A stretch of 64,000 nucleotides of DNA, taken from contig CM068386.1 in assembly GCA_034770075.1 (NCBI GenBank), positions 40,667,990 to 40,731,989 on the forward strand. Direction: 5' to 3'. This document shows positions 1 to 11,483 of this stretch, piece after piece; position 1 is the first letter of the stretch, and the number at the start of each line of letters is the position of its first letter. The notes beneath the pieces are model-generated. The model was given only the letters and a program-made list of their open reading frames with translations. It ran no database searches and was not told the DNA's origin. Source of the DNA: Aralia elata (lineage: Eukaryota > Streptophyta > Magnoliopsida > Apiales > Araliaceae). A program made the position numbers and the translations under genes.

Positions 1-964
1 CCAGTTTGACCAGCTTTGACTTTTTGGAATTTTTGAGGATTTCTACTTCAAATTGGATTTTTAATTCTTAGAGACTTAGGCTATTATCTTAGGACTATAA
101 ATAGATATTTTCAATTAGATATTAGTAGCTACATCTTGACAACTACAATTGTAACCCTAATTGGAGGAGATTGAAGGCATGTCAGGCTAAACTTTTATTT
201 TCAGTTCTAAGGGATGTTGAACCTTTATCGTAATTAATGGTTTAATCAGGTTTTATTTACTTATTCTTTCTTACATGAGATTTATTCTGATTATCTGTTT
301 TAACTGATTACATGTTATTGAATCTGTTGATTTGATTTGGCCAATTGAATTAATTTGATTGATATCATCTGCTAGATTAAGATATAGTATTAAGCAAACG
401 ATATTGTATCTGATCATAAGTAGCAATTAATAATACTTGATTTTGGACAAGCTTTTGGGTATTCTTAAAATTATTAGAAGGCAAGTTAAATAATTCCTGA
501 TTATGTAATTGTTGCTTGGAATAACCTAATTCTCTAATTCTTCATGCTGCTGTTATATTAAATCTAGACTGATAGTTCTAGGTTATATGATAGTTAGGGT
601 CTCTTGAGGCAACTGTCATATTAGATTTACACATAAAGAGAATTTTGGATAATTAGCGATTGCGGTTATCTAGGGTTATCAATCTCATCGAAGGGTAAAT
701 ATTGTTAAATCAGATTTTTCCATAGTTGTGATAAGGTGAAACTGAACTGAAGAACTGAAGTTTTTTATTCATTGATTATTCTTAATTACTTTCGTTAGAG
801 TAGTTAATCAAACCCAAAACTCCCTCATCAATTAGAATAATAAAGTAGATAAAAGATTAATTCACTTCTCTATGGGATCGATCCTTGCTTGCCATTATAC
901 TAAGTTTGTATTAGTAGAGTGTTAGTAAGGTATTAATTTTGGAGTGTAGAATGACAAGCTACCA
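1..964 (+). repeat. Partial 5' LTR of the Athila element
   Basis: This stretch aligns from its first base with 9784-10748, so about 350 bp of the LTR start is missing to the left. It ends in CTACCA, six bases before the primer site. A TATA box (TATAAATAG, 96-104) is conserved in the 3' LTR and probably marks the promoter of the genomic RNA. Confidence 0.9.
96..104 (+). promoter_or_regulatory. TATA box in Athila 5' LTR
   Basis: TATAAATAG is present at the same place in the 3' LTR (9880-9888). Use as the LTR promoter is inferred from position and conservation. Confidence 0.55.
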
Positions 965-970
965 AAATGT

Positions 971-989
971 TGGCGTCGTTGTCGGGGAA
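971..989 (+). other. Primer binding site, tRNA-Asp type
   Basis: TGGCGTCGTTGTCGGGGAA matches the complement of the 3' end of plant tRNA-Asp (TGGCGCCGTTGCCGGGGA), apart from two C-to-T changes at CpG or CpC sites and the last base. This site is typical of Athila elements. The changes look like decay by cytosine deamination. Confidence 0.8.
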
Positions 990-1048
990 GTGTTATTTAT
1001 CTTTATTTATTCTTTATTTTATTTTATTTTTGTTTAATTTTGTAGTTT

Positions 1049-3356
1049 ATGACACGATCCTCTCAATCTGGTGATTTGAATTTTGATCCAGAAATTGAGA
1101 AAACTGCACACAGACTAAGGAAAGAAGCTCGTCAAGCTCAAGGCATCACGGCAGATTCCGACGAAGTTCCATCACCAAGACTTAACATAGCACTCGAATT
1201 ACTGTCAAATACATCATCCACCGAATCAGAGGAAGAAAAAGGGATGGTAGTGCTAAATAATAACCGGACACTCAAAGAATTAGCCACTCCCAATCTCAAT
1301 CAACAACCCTTATGCATTGAATATCCTACCTTAACTGCTGCTTTTGAACTTAAATCGGGACTAATTCATCTTTGGCCTACTTTTCGTGGTCTCACGGGTG
1401 AAGATCCGTACAAGCAGTTAAAGGAATTTCATGTGGTTTGCTCCACCATGAAGCCACATGGAGTAACTGAGGATCAAATCAAGCTAAGGGCGTTTCCATT
1501 CTCATTGGGGGATCTAGCAAAGGACTGGTTCTACTATCTTCCTTCATGGTCAATACAGTCATGGAATGACATGAAAAGGCTGTTCTCGGAGAAGTACTTT
1601 CCTGCTTCAAGAGTTGCCAACATCAGAAAGGAGATATGCGGCATTCGACAGTTCAGCGGAGAGACACTGTATGAGTATTGGGAAAGATTTAAAAAACTAT
1701 GTTCCAGTTGTCCTCCCCATCAAATAGACGATCAACACCTGATTCAGTACTTTTATGAGGGATTATCACCAATGGATCGGAGTATAATCGATGCTGCAAG
1801 TGGTGGAGCACTAGTAGATAAGACACCGGAGGCTGCGAGGACTCTAATTGCAAATATGGCTGCTAATTCTCAGTAGTATGGGATAAGGAATGACCATGCA
1901 CCTGCAAGAGTGAATGAGATGACCACGAGCAACCTTGAACAACAAATTTTTGACCTAACTGCGATGGTTAGACAAATGGCTACAAGAAATACACCAGCAG
2001 CAAAAGTTTATGGGATTTGTTTAATGGGTGGTCATAGAACTGATTCTTGTCCAACTTTGCAAGAGGATGAAACCGCACAGCAAGCTAATGCGTTGGGAAA
2101 CTATCAAGCACAACCTCAGCAGAAGTATGACCCATATTCTAATACTTACAATCCAGGATGGAGGGATCACCCTAACCTGAGTTATGGAGGAAATAGACCA
2201 CCAGCGCAAGGCGTGTATCCGGTTAGACAACAAGGGTTCCCACAAGGCTCTCACCCAGCTCAACCCCAATATCAACCTAGACAGGCAGCTCCTGCAAATT
2301 CTGGAACATCTTTGGAAGACATGTTCAAGGCATTCATAAGCCAGACACAGCAGTTCCAGCAGGAAACAAAAAATTATGTTCAAGACTTGAGAAATCAGAT
2401 AGGTCAACTTGCCACCACAGTGGGGAGGTTGGATTCTCAAGGTTCAGGAAAGTTTCCCTCCCAAACAGTTGTCAATCTAAGGGAGAATGCTAGTGCGATT
2501 ACACTAAGGAGTGGAAAAGAGTTGGAAGTACCCAAAGTAATTACGAAAATTGAAGAGGAAAAGGCTAAAGAGGAGACTAAGACACCGAGGGAAATTGTTA
2601 CCCCACTTACTCCAGTTAAGACTCCACCGGTGTCGTTCCCACCGAGAACACACAAGACTTCAAAGAAGGAGGAAAAAGAAATGAAAATTTTGGAAACCTT
2701 CAGGAAGGTAGAGGTAAATATTCCTCTTTTGGATGCCATCAAACAAGTACCTAGGTACGCAAAGTTTTTGAAAGAATTGTGCACTAACAAAAGAAAATTA
2801 AAAGATGATGAAAAAGTCACTGTAGGAGAGAATGTGTCAGCAGTGCTTCAAAGAAAAATGCCCCCTAAATGTAAAGATCCAGGAATATTTACAATCCCAT
2901 GCAGGATAGGTAATACCAGATTTGAGAAAGTCATGCTAGATCTAGGAGCTTCAATAAATGTTATGTCATTATTTGTATTTGCTTCTTTAAATCTAGGACC
3001 TTTGAAACAAACTGGTGTTATCATTCAACTTGTCGATCGTACTAACACTTACCCTCAAGGGGTAATTGACGATGTCTTGGTACAGGTGAATCAGTTAATT
3101 TTTCCTGTAGATTTTTATATTATGGATATGGAAGATGACAGATCTCCAAATCCCTCGCATATCTTGTTAGGGAGGCCATTCTTGAAAACAGCAAGGACAA
3201 TGATTGATGTGCACAATGGGACCTTGACCATGGAATTCGATGGAGAGAAAATTCAGTTCAATATATATGACGTCATGAGGTACCCTAGTGATGTTAATCA
3301 TGTTTTTGCTATTGACAACATTGATTCTTTAGTGCAGGGATCTTTTGAACAAGAAC
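1049..3356 (+). pseudogene. Athila gag-protease, broken
   Basis: One reading frame (from ATG 1049) encodes the gag capsid region, then a Cys-His motif and an aspartic protease. A TAG at 1874-1876 (probably from CAG) splits it into 275- and 500-residue ORFs. The gag part has the conserved run around FPFSLGDLAKDWFYYLP. The zinc-knuckle region near 2010-2060 keeps Cys, His and Cys but has Tyr where the first Cys is usual, so RNA binding is probably damaged. The protease has DLGAS at about 2936-2955 and the downstream ILLGRPFLKTA motif. The frame is then cut by a solo LTR at 3357 and resumes in the same frame at 5266. The stop at the end of the second ORF therefore belongs to the inserted LTR. 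Confidence 0.88.
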
Positions 3357-5265
3357 TGATGAGTGTGTTTTATACACACAAATTAAGTGCTTTTGAGCTT
3401 GATAATTTGTAAATCCTAAGTCATTTCGTTTGGTCTTATGTGTTTTCATCTTATTATTGTGTAATGTAGTTTTGTATTACTTTTATATTTTTTTGTGTAC
3501 TTTTATGTGTTTTTACTTTGTTTTGTAGAAATTGAAATAAAGGCCCCTTGGATCGTTGCGTTTTTGGCTCGAATTTGGCATTCTAGCTGCTTGTTTCTCA
3601 ATTTGACCCATCATGCAATCCGAATCTCTCAAAACTCAAAGAACAAAAGTTGTAGATATTCATCTCAGCTTTCAAAAACATCCAGAATCATCCCATTTGC
3701 GGTTCGTATGAGAGAGTTATGGTCATTTTACCATCGGATTTTGCATGTATTTTGCACAGCAGCTGCTTCCAGGCCAATTTACGCCTTTCTCCGGCCATTA
3801 TCTCGATGAGCTCCAGTTATGAAAGTTGTAGAGCTACTTCTTAGCTTTCCATAACCTCCTTAATCGCCTTAATCCGAGTTTAGACAAAGATGTTATGTTC
3901 ATTTTACCAACAGACGTCAAAACTGATTTTAGCTACAGATGCGAGCTCGCCGGGGCGAGCTCCCCAGGCCATTTTTGGTGCCAGGGCGAGCTTGTCGCGG
4001 GATACAGCAGGTTTTGCGATTTTTGGACCAAAAACTCGGGTCTAAGCTAGGGTTTTCATACACCCATTTCATATAACACCAAGGGAGCGGCTGGAACTTA
4101 GATCCTAACATATTCTAACATATTCTAACACTTCTAACATCAAATCTAGAGAGTGGGAGGCTACACATAACATCAATTAGAGAGAAAAAATCTGCAATAC
4201 AAGGCAATTTTCAGCAAAGTCCAAGGAGCAAGAAGAGCAAGGAGTATCAAATCTTGAAGGAAAGCTAGAGAACAAGAATCAACCCATCAAGCAACCATTG
4301 AATATCTTCCTAAGGGGTTTTATCATTCTATCTCTAGTATTCTCTTCTTAATTTGTAATTCCATCATGATGTATAGATCAAATTTGATGTTTATTGTAAT
4401 TCCCATGAACTAGAACTAATTTTCTAAGATTTCAATGGAACCCAATATATAGTTTGAATTGAATGCTCTCTCTTTGATGTTGGTTAATTATTTGTGATTG
4501 AATATCATAATTTGTGCTTTATATATTAATTACCTAGCTAGTAATTACCTTGGGAACTTATATGGAATTGAGAGAGGAAGTATAGGTTGAGACCTTGTTA
4601 TGATATCATGTGAAAATTAGATATTCCTATGGGTAATTTATGAAATTAAGTGACGTGTGTTTTATTTATTACCCTCATGAATAGATAATTTGATTGTATT
4701 TAGGATAGACATATACCTAATTACCGCATGTATCCATGGGAGAATCCATGCTTAATGATTTCTATTGCGAAAGTTGGTAATTGATGGAGTAGTTAATGAG
4801 ATTTTGTGACATACACCTTACTAATTGTTCTTGATATGAGAATCTTGCTAGCGTGTAGAATAGAGATATATCTATACACCGTAATGGGGAATACGTATTT
4901 GACCATCGAGAGAGGCTTAGACATACTTGTGATTTCTCGGGTAACAATCCTTGTGATTTAACTAGTTGAAAAGAGAGAGTTAGGATATTCAAGTGAAGTG
5001 TTGGGGGAAATTGTGATCTTAGACTTGTTAATATTTGATTTCATTATCTTAATTCTTTTCATAGTTGTTTGATTATTTGTTATCTTCGTTATTGTAAAAC
5101 AACAAAAACAAGTATCGTTTGTTTAAATGAGATTGAGATGATAAAAGGTTAGTACTTGGAAAAGACTAGTAATAATTCCTCGTGGGATCGATACTCTACT
5201 TACTCTTTATTACTTGTTGACCGCGTATACTTGCCCGTATTTGTCATTATATAAATCGGACAACA
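3357..5265 (+). mobile_element. Solo LTR inside Athila pol, Athila-like
   Basis: The insert starts TGATGAGTG and ends CAACA, and is flanked by the perfect 5-bp duplication AGAAC (3352-3356 and 5266-5270). Deleting insert plus one duplication restores a single open frame across the junction, which fixes the boundaries independently. Its 3' part (from about 4950) resembles the inverted fragment at 19763-20330. It has no internal region, so it is an LTR-LTR recombination product. A GC-rich palindromic cluster lies at 3941-4000. The ORFs at 3495-3809 and 4762-4992 inside it have no recognisable domain. Confidence 0.9.
3941..4000. repeat. CpG-rich palindromic cassette, type B (reverse orientation)
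   Basis: The cluster contains GAGCTCGCCGGGGCGAGCTC followed by CCCAGGCCA and GGGCGAGCTTG. Its reverse complement reads TGGCCTGGGGAGCTCGCC, close to the cassette in the Athila 3' LTR (9621-9663). It therefore lies in the opposite orientation relative to its LTR. Confidence 0.7.
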
Positions 5266-8200
5266 AGAACACAGGGAAAGCTTGGAGATGGCCATCACTA
5301 ACAACTTGGACATAGATAAAGAGGAAGAATTTGACCAGAATCAGGAATTGAAGTAAGTTGTGGCTGCATTGCACTCTTTACCAAAATGCACAGATAAGTA
5401 TGCAGTTCAATCGATTCAATTGCCTATTTCTCATAAAAATTGTTACCATCTGTGGAGCAAGCTCCAATCTTAGAATTGAAACCCTTACTGGCTCACTTGA
5501 AATATGCATATTTAGGGACTAATGAAACTTTACCTGTGATTATTGCTAGTAGTCTAACCAAAGTGCAGGAAGAGAAATTGTTGAGAGTCCTAAGGGACCA
5601 TGTCACAGTGTTTGGTTGGACGATAGCAGATATCAAAGGAATAAGCCCCGCAATGTGTATGCATAGGATTCTTTTGGAGGATGGAGCAAAGCCCACAAGA
5701 GAAGCACATCGAAGATTAAATCCACCCATGATGGAGGCAGTCAAGAAAGAGGTTATAAAATTACTTGATGTAGGTATAATCTACCCCATCTCCGACAGTC
5801 AGTGGGTGAGTCCAGTACAGGTAGTTCCGAAGAAGTCTGGAATAACTGTTATCACGAATGACAATAATGAGTTGGTGCCCACACCGATACAAACAGGATA
5901 GAGAGTGTGTATTGACTACAGGAAATTAAATGATATAACTAGAAAAGACCACTTTTCTCTTCCCTTTATTGATCAAATGCTAAAAAGATTAGCGGGGCAT
6001 ACTTATTATTGCTTTCTAGATGGTTTTTTAGGTTATAATCAGATCGTGATTGCGCCCGAAGACTAGGAAAAGACCACTTTCACATGTCCGTTTGGTACCT
6101 TTGCATACTGGTGGATGTCATTTGGACTTTGCAATGCACCCGGTACTTTCCAGCGATGCATGGTAAGCATTTTTTCTGATCTTTTAGAAAATTGCATCGA
6201 GTTCTTTATAGATGAGTTCACAGTACATGGCGATTCTTTGGATTTGTGATTGGATAATCTAACTCGTGTGCTAGATAGATGCTTGGAAACTAACCTTGTT
6301 CTTAATTGGGAAAAGTGTCACTTTATGGTAGAATAGGGTATAATGCCTGGTCATATTGTGTCAGCTAAAGGTTTAGAAGTTGATAGAGCTAAGATAGATA
6401 TTGTGTCTGCTTTGCCTTACCCCGCCAGTGTGCGGGAGATTCTCTCTTTTCTTGGACATGCAGGTTTCTATCGGAGATTTATCAAGGACTTCTCTAAAAT
6501 AGCTCTGTCATTATGTAAGTTATTACAAAAAGATGTGGAATTCCAATTCGATGAAATGTGCAAGGAGGCATTTGACAAGTTGAAGAGCCTCTTGACCTCT
6601 GCACCCGTGATTCAACCGCCAAATTGGAGTCTTCCCTTTCAAATAATGTGTGATGCCAGCAACTATGCAGTCAGAGCTGTTTTAGGCCAAAGAGTTGACA
6701 AAGTTGTCCATGCCATCTACTATGCCTCTAGAACGTTGAATGTAGCTCAGATTAACTACTCGACAACAGAAAAAGAACTTTTATCTGTTGTTTTTGCTTT
6801 AGATAAATTTCAATCTTATTTGCTTGGCACCAAAGTTGTAGTTTATTCTGACCATACAGCTCTCAGGTATTTGTTAACCAAGAAGGACTCTAAACCCAGG
6901 ATTATCATATGGATTCTGCTATTGAAGGAATTTGACTTGGAAATCAAGGATAAGAAGGGAACGGATAACTTGGTAGCAGATCATTTGAGCAGGTTGCTAA
7001 GAGATGAGGAGGCACTACCATTATATAATTCTTTTCTAGATGAGCATCTCTTTTCTATTCAAGAGGAATTGCCTTGGTATGCGAACATTGTCAATTATTT
7101 ACTAAGTGCATATATTTCTAATGACTTTTCTAAAAACCAGAAGGATAAGCTTAGGAGTGATGCTAGACATTATGTTTAGGATGATCCATATCTGTGGAAA
7201 TTTTGTGCTGACCAGATAATCCGTAGATGTGTGCCTAATACTGAAACAATGTCTATTTTAACCTTTTGTTATTCCTATGCTTGTGGAGGTCATTTTGGAC
7301 CCAAACGTACTGCTCATAAGGTTTTAGAAAGTGGTTTTTATTGGCCAACAATTTTTAAGGACTCATATCTATTTTGTAAATTATGCGAGAATTGTCAAAG
7401 AACAGGTAACATATCACATAGAAATCAAATGCCACAAACCCCCATTTTAATTGTTGAGATTTTTGATGTTTGGGGTATTGATTTCATGGGACCTTTTCCT
7501 GTTTCTCATGTTAATGTTTACATTCTCTTGGCTGTTGACTATGTTTTTAAATGGGTGGAAGTTAAAGTCCCCAAGACTGATGATTTTAAAGTTGTTACAG
7601 ATTTTGTTAAAACTAACATATTTGTCAGATTTGGAACTCCTAGAACCATCATCAGCGATAGAGGAACTCACTTTTGCAATAGGATGCTAGCTGCAGTTTT
7701 CAGGAAATATAATGTTTTGCATAAGATTTCTACATCTTATCATTCGCAAAGTAATGGTCAGGCTGAAGTATCCAACCGTGAAGTGAAATCCATTTTGGAG
7801 AAAGTCGCCAAGCTAAGCAGAAAAGATTGGAGTCTTCAGTTAGAAGATGCATTGTGGGCATATAGAACCGCATACAAAACCCCCATTGGTATGTCTCCGT
7901 ATAGATTGGTTTTTGGGAAGCCATGTCATTTACCCGTGGAGTTAGAACACAGAGCTTTTTGGGCGGTCACGCATTGTAATATGAGTTTGGATGAAGTGGG
8001 GATGCATACGAAATTTCAGCTACAAGAACTAGAAGAGATGAGGAATGAAGCATATGAGAGTTCTAGACTTTACAAGAACAAAACAAAGGTCTTCCACGAC
8101 AAGTAGATTTTAAGGAATAATTTCACTATTGGGCAACAAGTTCTCCTATTCAATTCGAGGCTAAAGTTATTTCCAGGTAAGTTGTGCTCTCGTTGGGAAG

Positions 8201-8366
8201 GTCCATTTGTTATTACTAATGTGTTTTCTCATGGTGTTATAGATATACAAAATCCAAGGATAGGGAAAGTATTCAGGTTAATGGACATAGGCTGAAACTA
8301 TTCCGTGAAGGATTTTTGATGGAGAGTATGGAGATGATAGACCTAGTGGATCCGAGCTATGAGTGA
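5266..8366 (+). pseudogene. Athila pol: reverse transcriptase, RNase H, integrase, broken
   Basis: The protease frame resumes at 5266 and shifts near 5430-5440 into the frame used by RT, RNase H and integrase. In-frame stops lie at 5899-5901, near 6064, near 6247 and near 6334, at about 7177-7179, and at 8104-8106. RT: the first catalytic motif FLDGF is near 6015; the second reads FIDEF (6201-6220) where FxDD is expected, so a catalytic Asp is lost. RNase H (about 6640-7000) keeps CDAS, the TTEKEL Glu, SDHT and VADH. Integrase (about 7260-8100) has an HHCC finger ending CKLCENCQ and the DDE residues in GIDFMG, SDRGTHF and GQAEVSN. Its C-terminal tail continues after the stop, with another shift near 8275, and ends at 8366. 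No chromodomain follows. Confidence 0.9.
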
Positions 8367-8377
8367 TTGAGGAGAAT

Positions 8378-8545
8378 CGATGCCGGGCTAACGACGTTAA
8401 CCAAATGCGCTGCTTGGGAGGCAACCCAAGGTTTCAGATTTGCTTTTCTATCCCTTTTACTTTTGAGTTGCATTTTGTTTAGTTATCTCATCTTTGCATG
8501 ATTGTCTTACATTGGGGACAATGTAAGGTTTGAGTGTGGGGGAGG
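8378..8545 (+). other. Conserved post-pol segment with polypurine-like stretch
   Basis: After pol comes GCCGGGCTAACGACGTTAA then GGGAGGCAACCCAAGG, a block I recognise as common behind pol in Athila elements. Further on are the palindrome TTACATTGGGGACAATGTAA (about 8508-8527) and GAGTGTGGGGGAGGG. The latter could be an internal second-strand priming site; that use is inference. Confidence 0.5.
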
Positions 8546-8926
8546 GTTTTAGGTTTAGGTTAGTATAGGGTAGGTTTGCTCTAAGTGTGAAAATCTGAGT
8601 TATTTTGTGAAAATTTTTGAAAGTTTTCAGAGGTTTTTGGTTTTAGAATGAGAATGGATGCCATTGATAGAATTTGTTTGATGCTGAATTAATTGATAAA
8701 TGATGATAATTGAGTTAGGACCCATAGTTGACTGATTTAGATTGAATTGGTATTGCATGAGTACTTAAGTATGAGATACATGTTTACTTGACTGAGTTAT
8801 CTGTGGAGTTGACTTTGTGCGCTGATTTCATGATTTAGAATTGTTTAACTGCTTATCTTGCTTGTAGAATCATGTGGAAAAAATGGAAACTGAAAAAAAA
8901 TTGTCTCAAAAGAAAAACATGTGGTG

Positions 8927-9087
8927 GGTTGAGATGGAGCGTAAAACACACTCATCCATAAACATATGTAACGAGAAGGAGCGTAAAACGCACTCGTTAG
9001 TGAGAAGAAAAGTGAGATGGAGCATAAAATGCACTTACTTAAGAAAAGAATGAGAAGAGGTGAAATGGAGCATAAAATGCATTCACC
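8927..9087 (+). repeat. Array of four hairpins with compensatory stems
   Basis: Four units begin at 8927, 8970, 9010 and 9059. Each has an outer stem, a short GG/AGG bulge, then an inner palindrome of the form AGCRTAAAAYGCA. Outer stems are GGTTGAG/CTCATCC, AACGAG/CTCGTT, AAGTGAG/CTTACTT and GGTGAA/TTCACC; inner stems switch between GCGT/ACGC and GCAT/ATGC. In units 2 and 4 pairing is complete, in 1 and 3 with a few wobbles or mismatches. The stem letters change but pairing stays, which suggests a selected RNA or DNA fold in the 3' non-coding part of the element. Confidence 0.75.
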
Positions 9088-9421
9088 GGAGTGAAAAAAA
9101 TGAAAAGCAGAAGAGAAAAAAAAACATGTTCTGGGTTTGAGTTAGTGTGCACAGTTGTTGTTCCATATGAATTAAGTTGAGTATCTGTGTAAATCGTAGG
9201 AGATGCTTATGTGATTTCAATTTGATTTGGAGATGTTCAGTGGGGAATGATGAGACTATTGTTGTTAGTTGGTTGATAAAGTGTTGATTAAATTTCTGTT
9301 GATTGGTGTTAATATCCATGGATGGTAATTGAATTTGAACCTTTGGAAGTTTGGTTTAATAAAATTCAAATAATTTCAATATAACCTTTGTTTTAGTTTA
9401 CACGAGGATGTGTAAAGACTA

Positions 9422-9435
9422 AGTGTGGGGAAATT
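9422..9435 (+). other. Polypurine tract before Athila 3' LTR
   Basis: AGTGTGGGGAAATT lies directly before the TG that opens the 3' LTR and is purine-rich as required for plus-strand priming. Confidence 0.7.
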
Positions 9436-10748
9436 TGATAAGTGCATGATATTCATTTATTTTCATTCCTATATATTTAGTTTATTACATATTTTATTGT
9501 GTATATGCACTTATTAGGTTGTTTATTGATTTCAAGAGAATTCAGAGTCAAAAGTGGAAAAAGACGGAAAATCGGAGCTAAAACGAGAAAAAGATGAAAA
9601 GTTAAAAATTTTGAGGTTCTCTCCCCGGCGAGCTTTTTGGCCTGGGAATCCTCGCCCCGGCGAGAAGTGTTCTGCCTATTTTTGCCCCAGCACTTCGCCC
9701 CGGCCCAGACCTCTCTGGAGTTTCTCGCCCCGGCGAGAAACTGAAGAACAAATTCCTCACCACGACGAGAAAGGCCGACGTTGACCAGTTTGACCAGCTT
9801 TGACTTTTTGAAATTTTTGAGAATTTCTACTTTAGATTGGATTCTTAATTCTTAAAGACTTAGGCTATTATCTTAGGACTATAAATAGATATTTTTAGTT
9901 AGATATTAGTAGCTACATCTTGACAACTACAACTGTAACCCTAATTAGAGGAGATTGAAGGCATGTCAGGCTAAACTTTTATTTTCAGTTCTAAGGGATG
10001 TTGAACCTTTATCGTAATTAATGGTTTAATCAAGTTTTATTTATTTATTCTTTCTTACATGAGATTTATTCTGATAATTTGTTTTAACTGATTACATGTT
10101 ATTGAATCTGTTGATTTGATTTGGCCAATTGAATTGATTTGACTGATATCATCTGCTAGATTAAGATATAGTATTAAGCAAATGATATTGTATCTGATCA
10201 TAAGTAGCAATTAATAATACTTGATTGTGGACAAGCTTTTGGGTATTCTTAAGATTATTAGAAGGCAAATTAAATAATTCCTGATCATGTAATTGTTGCT
10301 TGTAATAACCTAATTCTCTAATTCTTCATGCTACTGTTATATTAAATCTTGACTGATAGTTCTAGGTTATATAATAGTTAGGGTCTCTTGAGGCGATTGT
10401 CACATTAGATTTACACATAAGGAGAATTTCGGATAATTAGCGATTGCAGTTATCTAGGGTTATTAATCTCATCGAAGGGTAAATATTGTTAAATCAGATT
10501 TTTCCATAGTTGTGATAAGGTGAAACTGAACTGAAGAACTGAAGCTTTTTATTCATTGATTATTCTTAACTACTTTCATTAGAGTAGTTAATCAAACTCA
10601 AAACCCCCTCATCAATTAGAATAATAGAGTAGATAAAAGATTAATTTACTTCTCTGTGGGATCGATCCTTACTTGTCATTATACTAAGTTTGTGTTAGTA
10701 GAGTGTTAGTAAGGTATTAATTTTAGAGTGTAGAACGACAAGCTACCA
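9436..10748 (+). repeat. 3' LTR of the Athila element
   Basis: The 1313-bp LTR starts TGATAAGTGC and ends CTACCA. The last 965 bp match the partial 5' LTR at 1-964. The TATA box is at 9880-9888. A GC-rich palindromic cluster lies in its first third. The following bases, CACAT, would be the target duplication, but the left copy is outside the window. Confidence 0.9.
9621..9774 (+). repeat. CpG-rich palindromic cassette cluster, type B
   Basis: CTCGCCCCGGCGAG-type palindromes recur four times in about 150 bp of otherwise AT-rich LTR. The first block, GGCGAGCTTTTTGGCCTGGG followed by AATCCTCGCCCCGGCGAG, is nearly repeated in the long LTR at 44869-44914. The last block (CACGACGAG) is a decayed unit. 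Confidence 0.75.
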
Positions 10749-11230
10749 CACATAATAGTAAAAATAACGTCCTCTATATCCGACTCCCTAGCTATGACCC
10801 CTCCTTCAAGTAATAATCTGATAGGCCACTTAAAATAAAAGTTAGACTTTTCGGCTTCAGCGACTGGCACAGCTGCGCCAAAGTTGTTCTCATTCTGGGC
10901 GCAGCTGCGCACTAGGGCAATCGGCAATTAGGCTTGGGCGCAGCTGCGCTTGATAGCAGTCTGTAATTCTGCTATTCTTTCTGCTGCAGCTTAACTTCTT
11001 GCATCCAAAGCTCGCTATTACTCCCCTTTCTATTCTGCTTAGATTCTTTTTGCTCCCATGCACCATGTTCCATGTATGTCATGCCAATTTGTCCGCCTTT
11101 AAACTATAATGCCACCGAGCGAGTTTCCAAACGTAAATCCTGCAAAATGGAAAGAAATGCATGAATAGCTACTATGAAACATGAGGGTTAAGCAACAATT
11201 ATAGCAAGTTAGTATCCAATAAGTAGGTAT
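10749..11230. other. Unclassified repeat fragment between Athila and chromovirus B
   Basis: No coding potential is seen. The minus ORF at 10706-10927 crosses the LTR boundary and is discarded. The segment holds three CAGCTG-centred palindromes (10866-10950). Its flanks look like old LTR debris but I cannot assign a family. Confidence 0.4.
10866..10950 (+). repeat. CpG-rich palindromic cassette, type A
   Basis: There are three copies of the palindrome GCGCAGCTGCGC (the first has one change), at about 10867, 10899 and 10938. The first two are separated by a spacer ending TCATTCTGG. The same palindrome, the same ten-base spacer length and the same TCATTCTGG occur in the leader of Copia A (60339-60471, read on the minus strand). 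Confidence 0.75.
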
Positions 11231-11247
11231 AAAACCTACTTATTAGT

Positions 11248-11482
11248 GAGATATGGCCTCATGTGAGCCTAAGGTTAATTAGTGAGATGTGACCTTATGT
11301 GAACCTAAGGTTGATTAGTGAGATGTGTCCTCATGTGAGCCTAAGGTTGATTAGTGAAATGTGGCCTTATGTGAGCCTAAGGTTGATTAGTGAGATGTGG
11401 CCTCATGTGAGCCTAAGGTTGATTGGTGAGATGTGGCCTCTTGTGAGCCTAGGGTTTCTTGGTGAGATGTGGCATATAAATA
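11248..11482 (+). repeat. 36-bp minisatellite in U3 of the chromovirus LTR
   Basis: About six and a half copies of a 36-bp unit of the form GTGAGATGTGGCCTCATGTG plus AGCCTAAGGTTGATTA. The last copy breaks off in the TATA box. The 36-bp period keeps a frame open, which produces a spurious 67-residue ORF at 11299-11502. Confidence 0.85.
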
Positions 11483-11483
11483 G
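11475..11483 (+). promoter_or_regulatory. TATA box in chromovirus LTR fragment
   Basis: TATAAATAG lies directly after the minisatellite and at the place where the related 3' LTR has CTATAAGTATAAC (near 14861). It is a likely LTR promoter with the repeats upstream as possible enhancer units; the function is inference. Confidence 0.45.

Larger units (their letters stand above)
1..10748 (+). mobile_element. Athila-lineage Ty3/gypsy retrotransposon, 5' end outside window
   Basis: Order is partial 5' LTR, primer site, gag, protease, RT, RNase H, integrase, long 3' non-coding stretch, polypurine tract and 3' LTR. Lineage is inferred from the tRNA-Asp-type primer site, an LTR beginning TGATAAGTGC, a DLGAS protease and the short conserved segment after pol. 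No chromodomain and no env-like ORF is seen. Several stops, frameshifts and a nested solo LTR (3357-5265) make it non-autonomous. The two LTRs differ at about 45 sites over the shared 964 bp by eye, mostly transitions, so it is an older insertion than Copia A. The 5' target duplication lies outside the window. Confidence 0.9.

Noticed and set aside
2021..2820. Long minus-strand ORFs
   Set aside because: They are antisense shadows of the Athila gag-protease frame.
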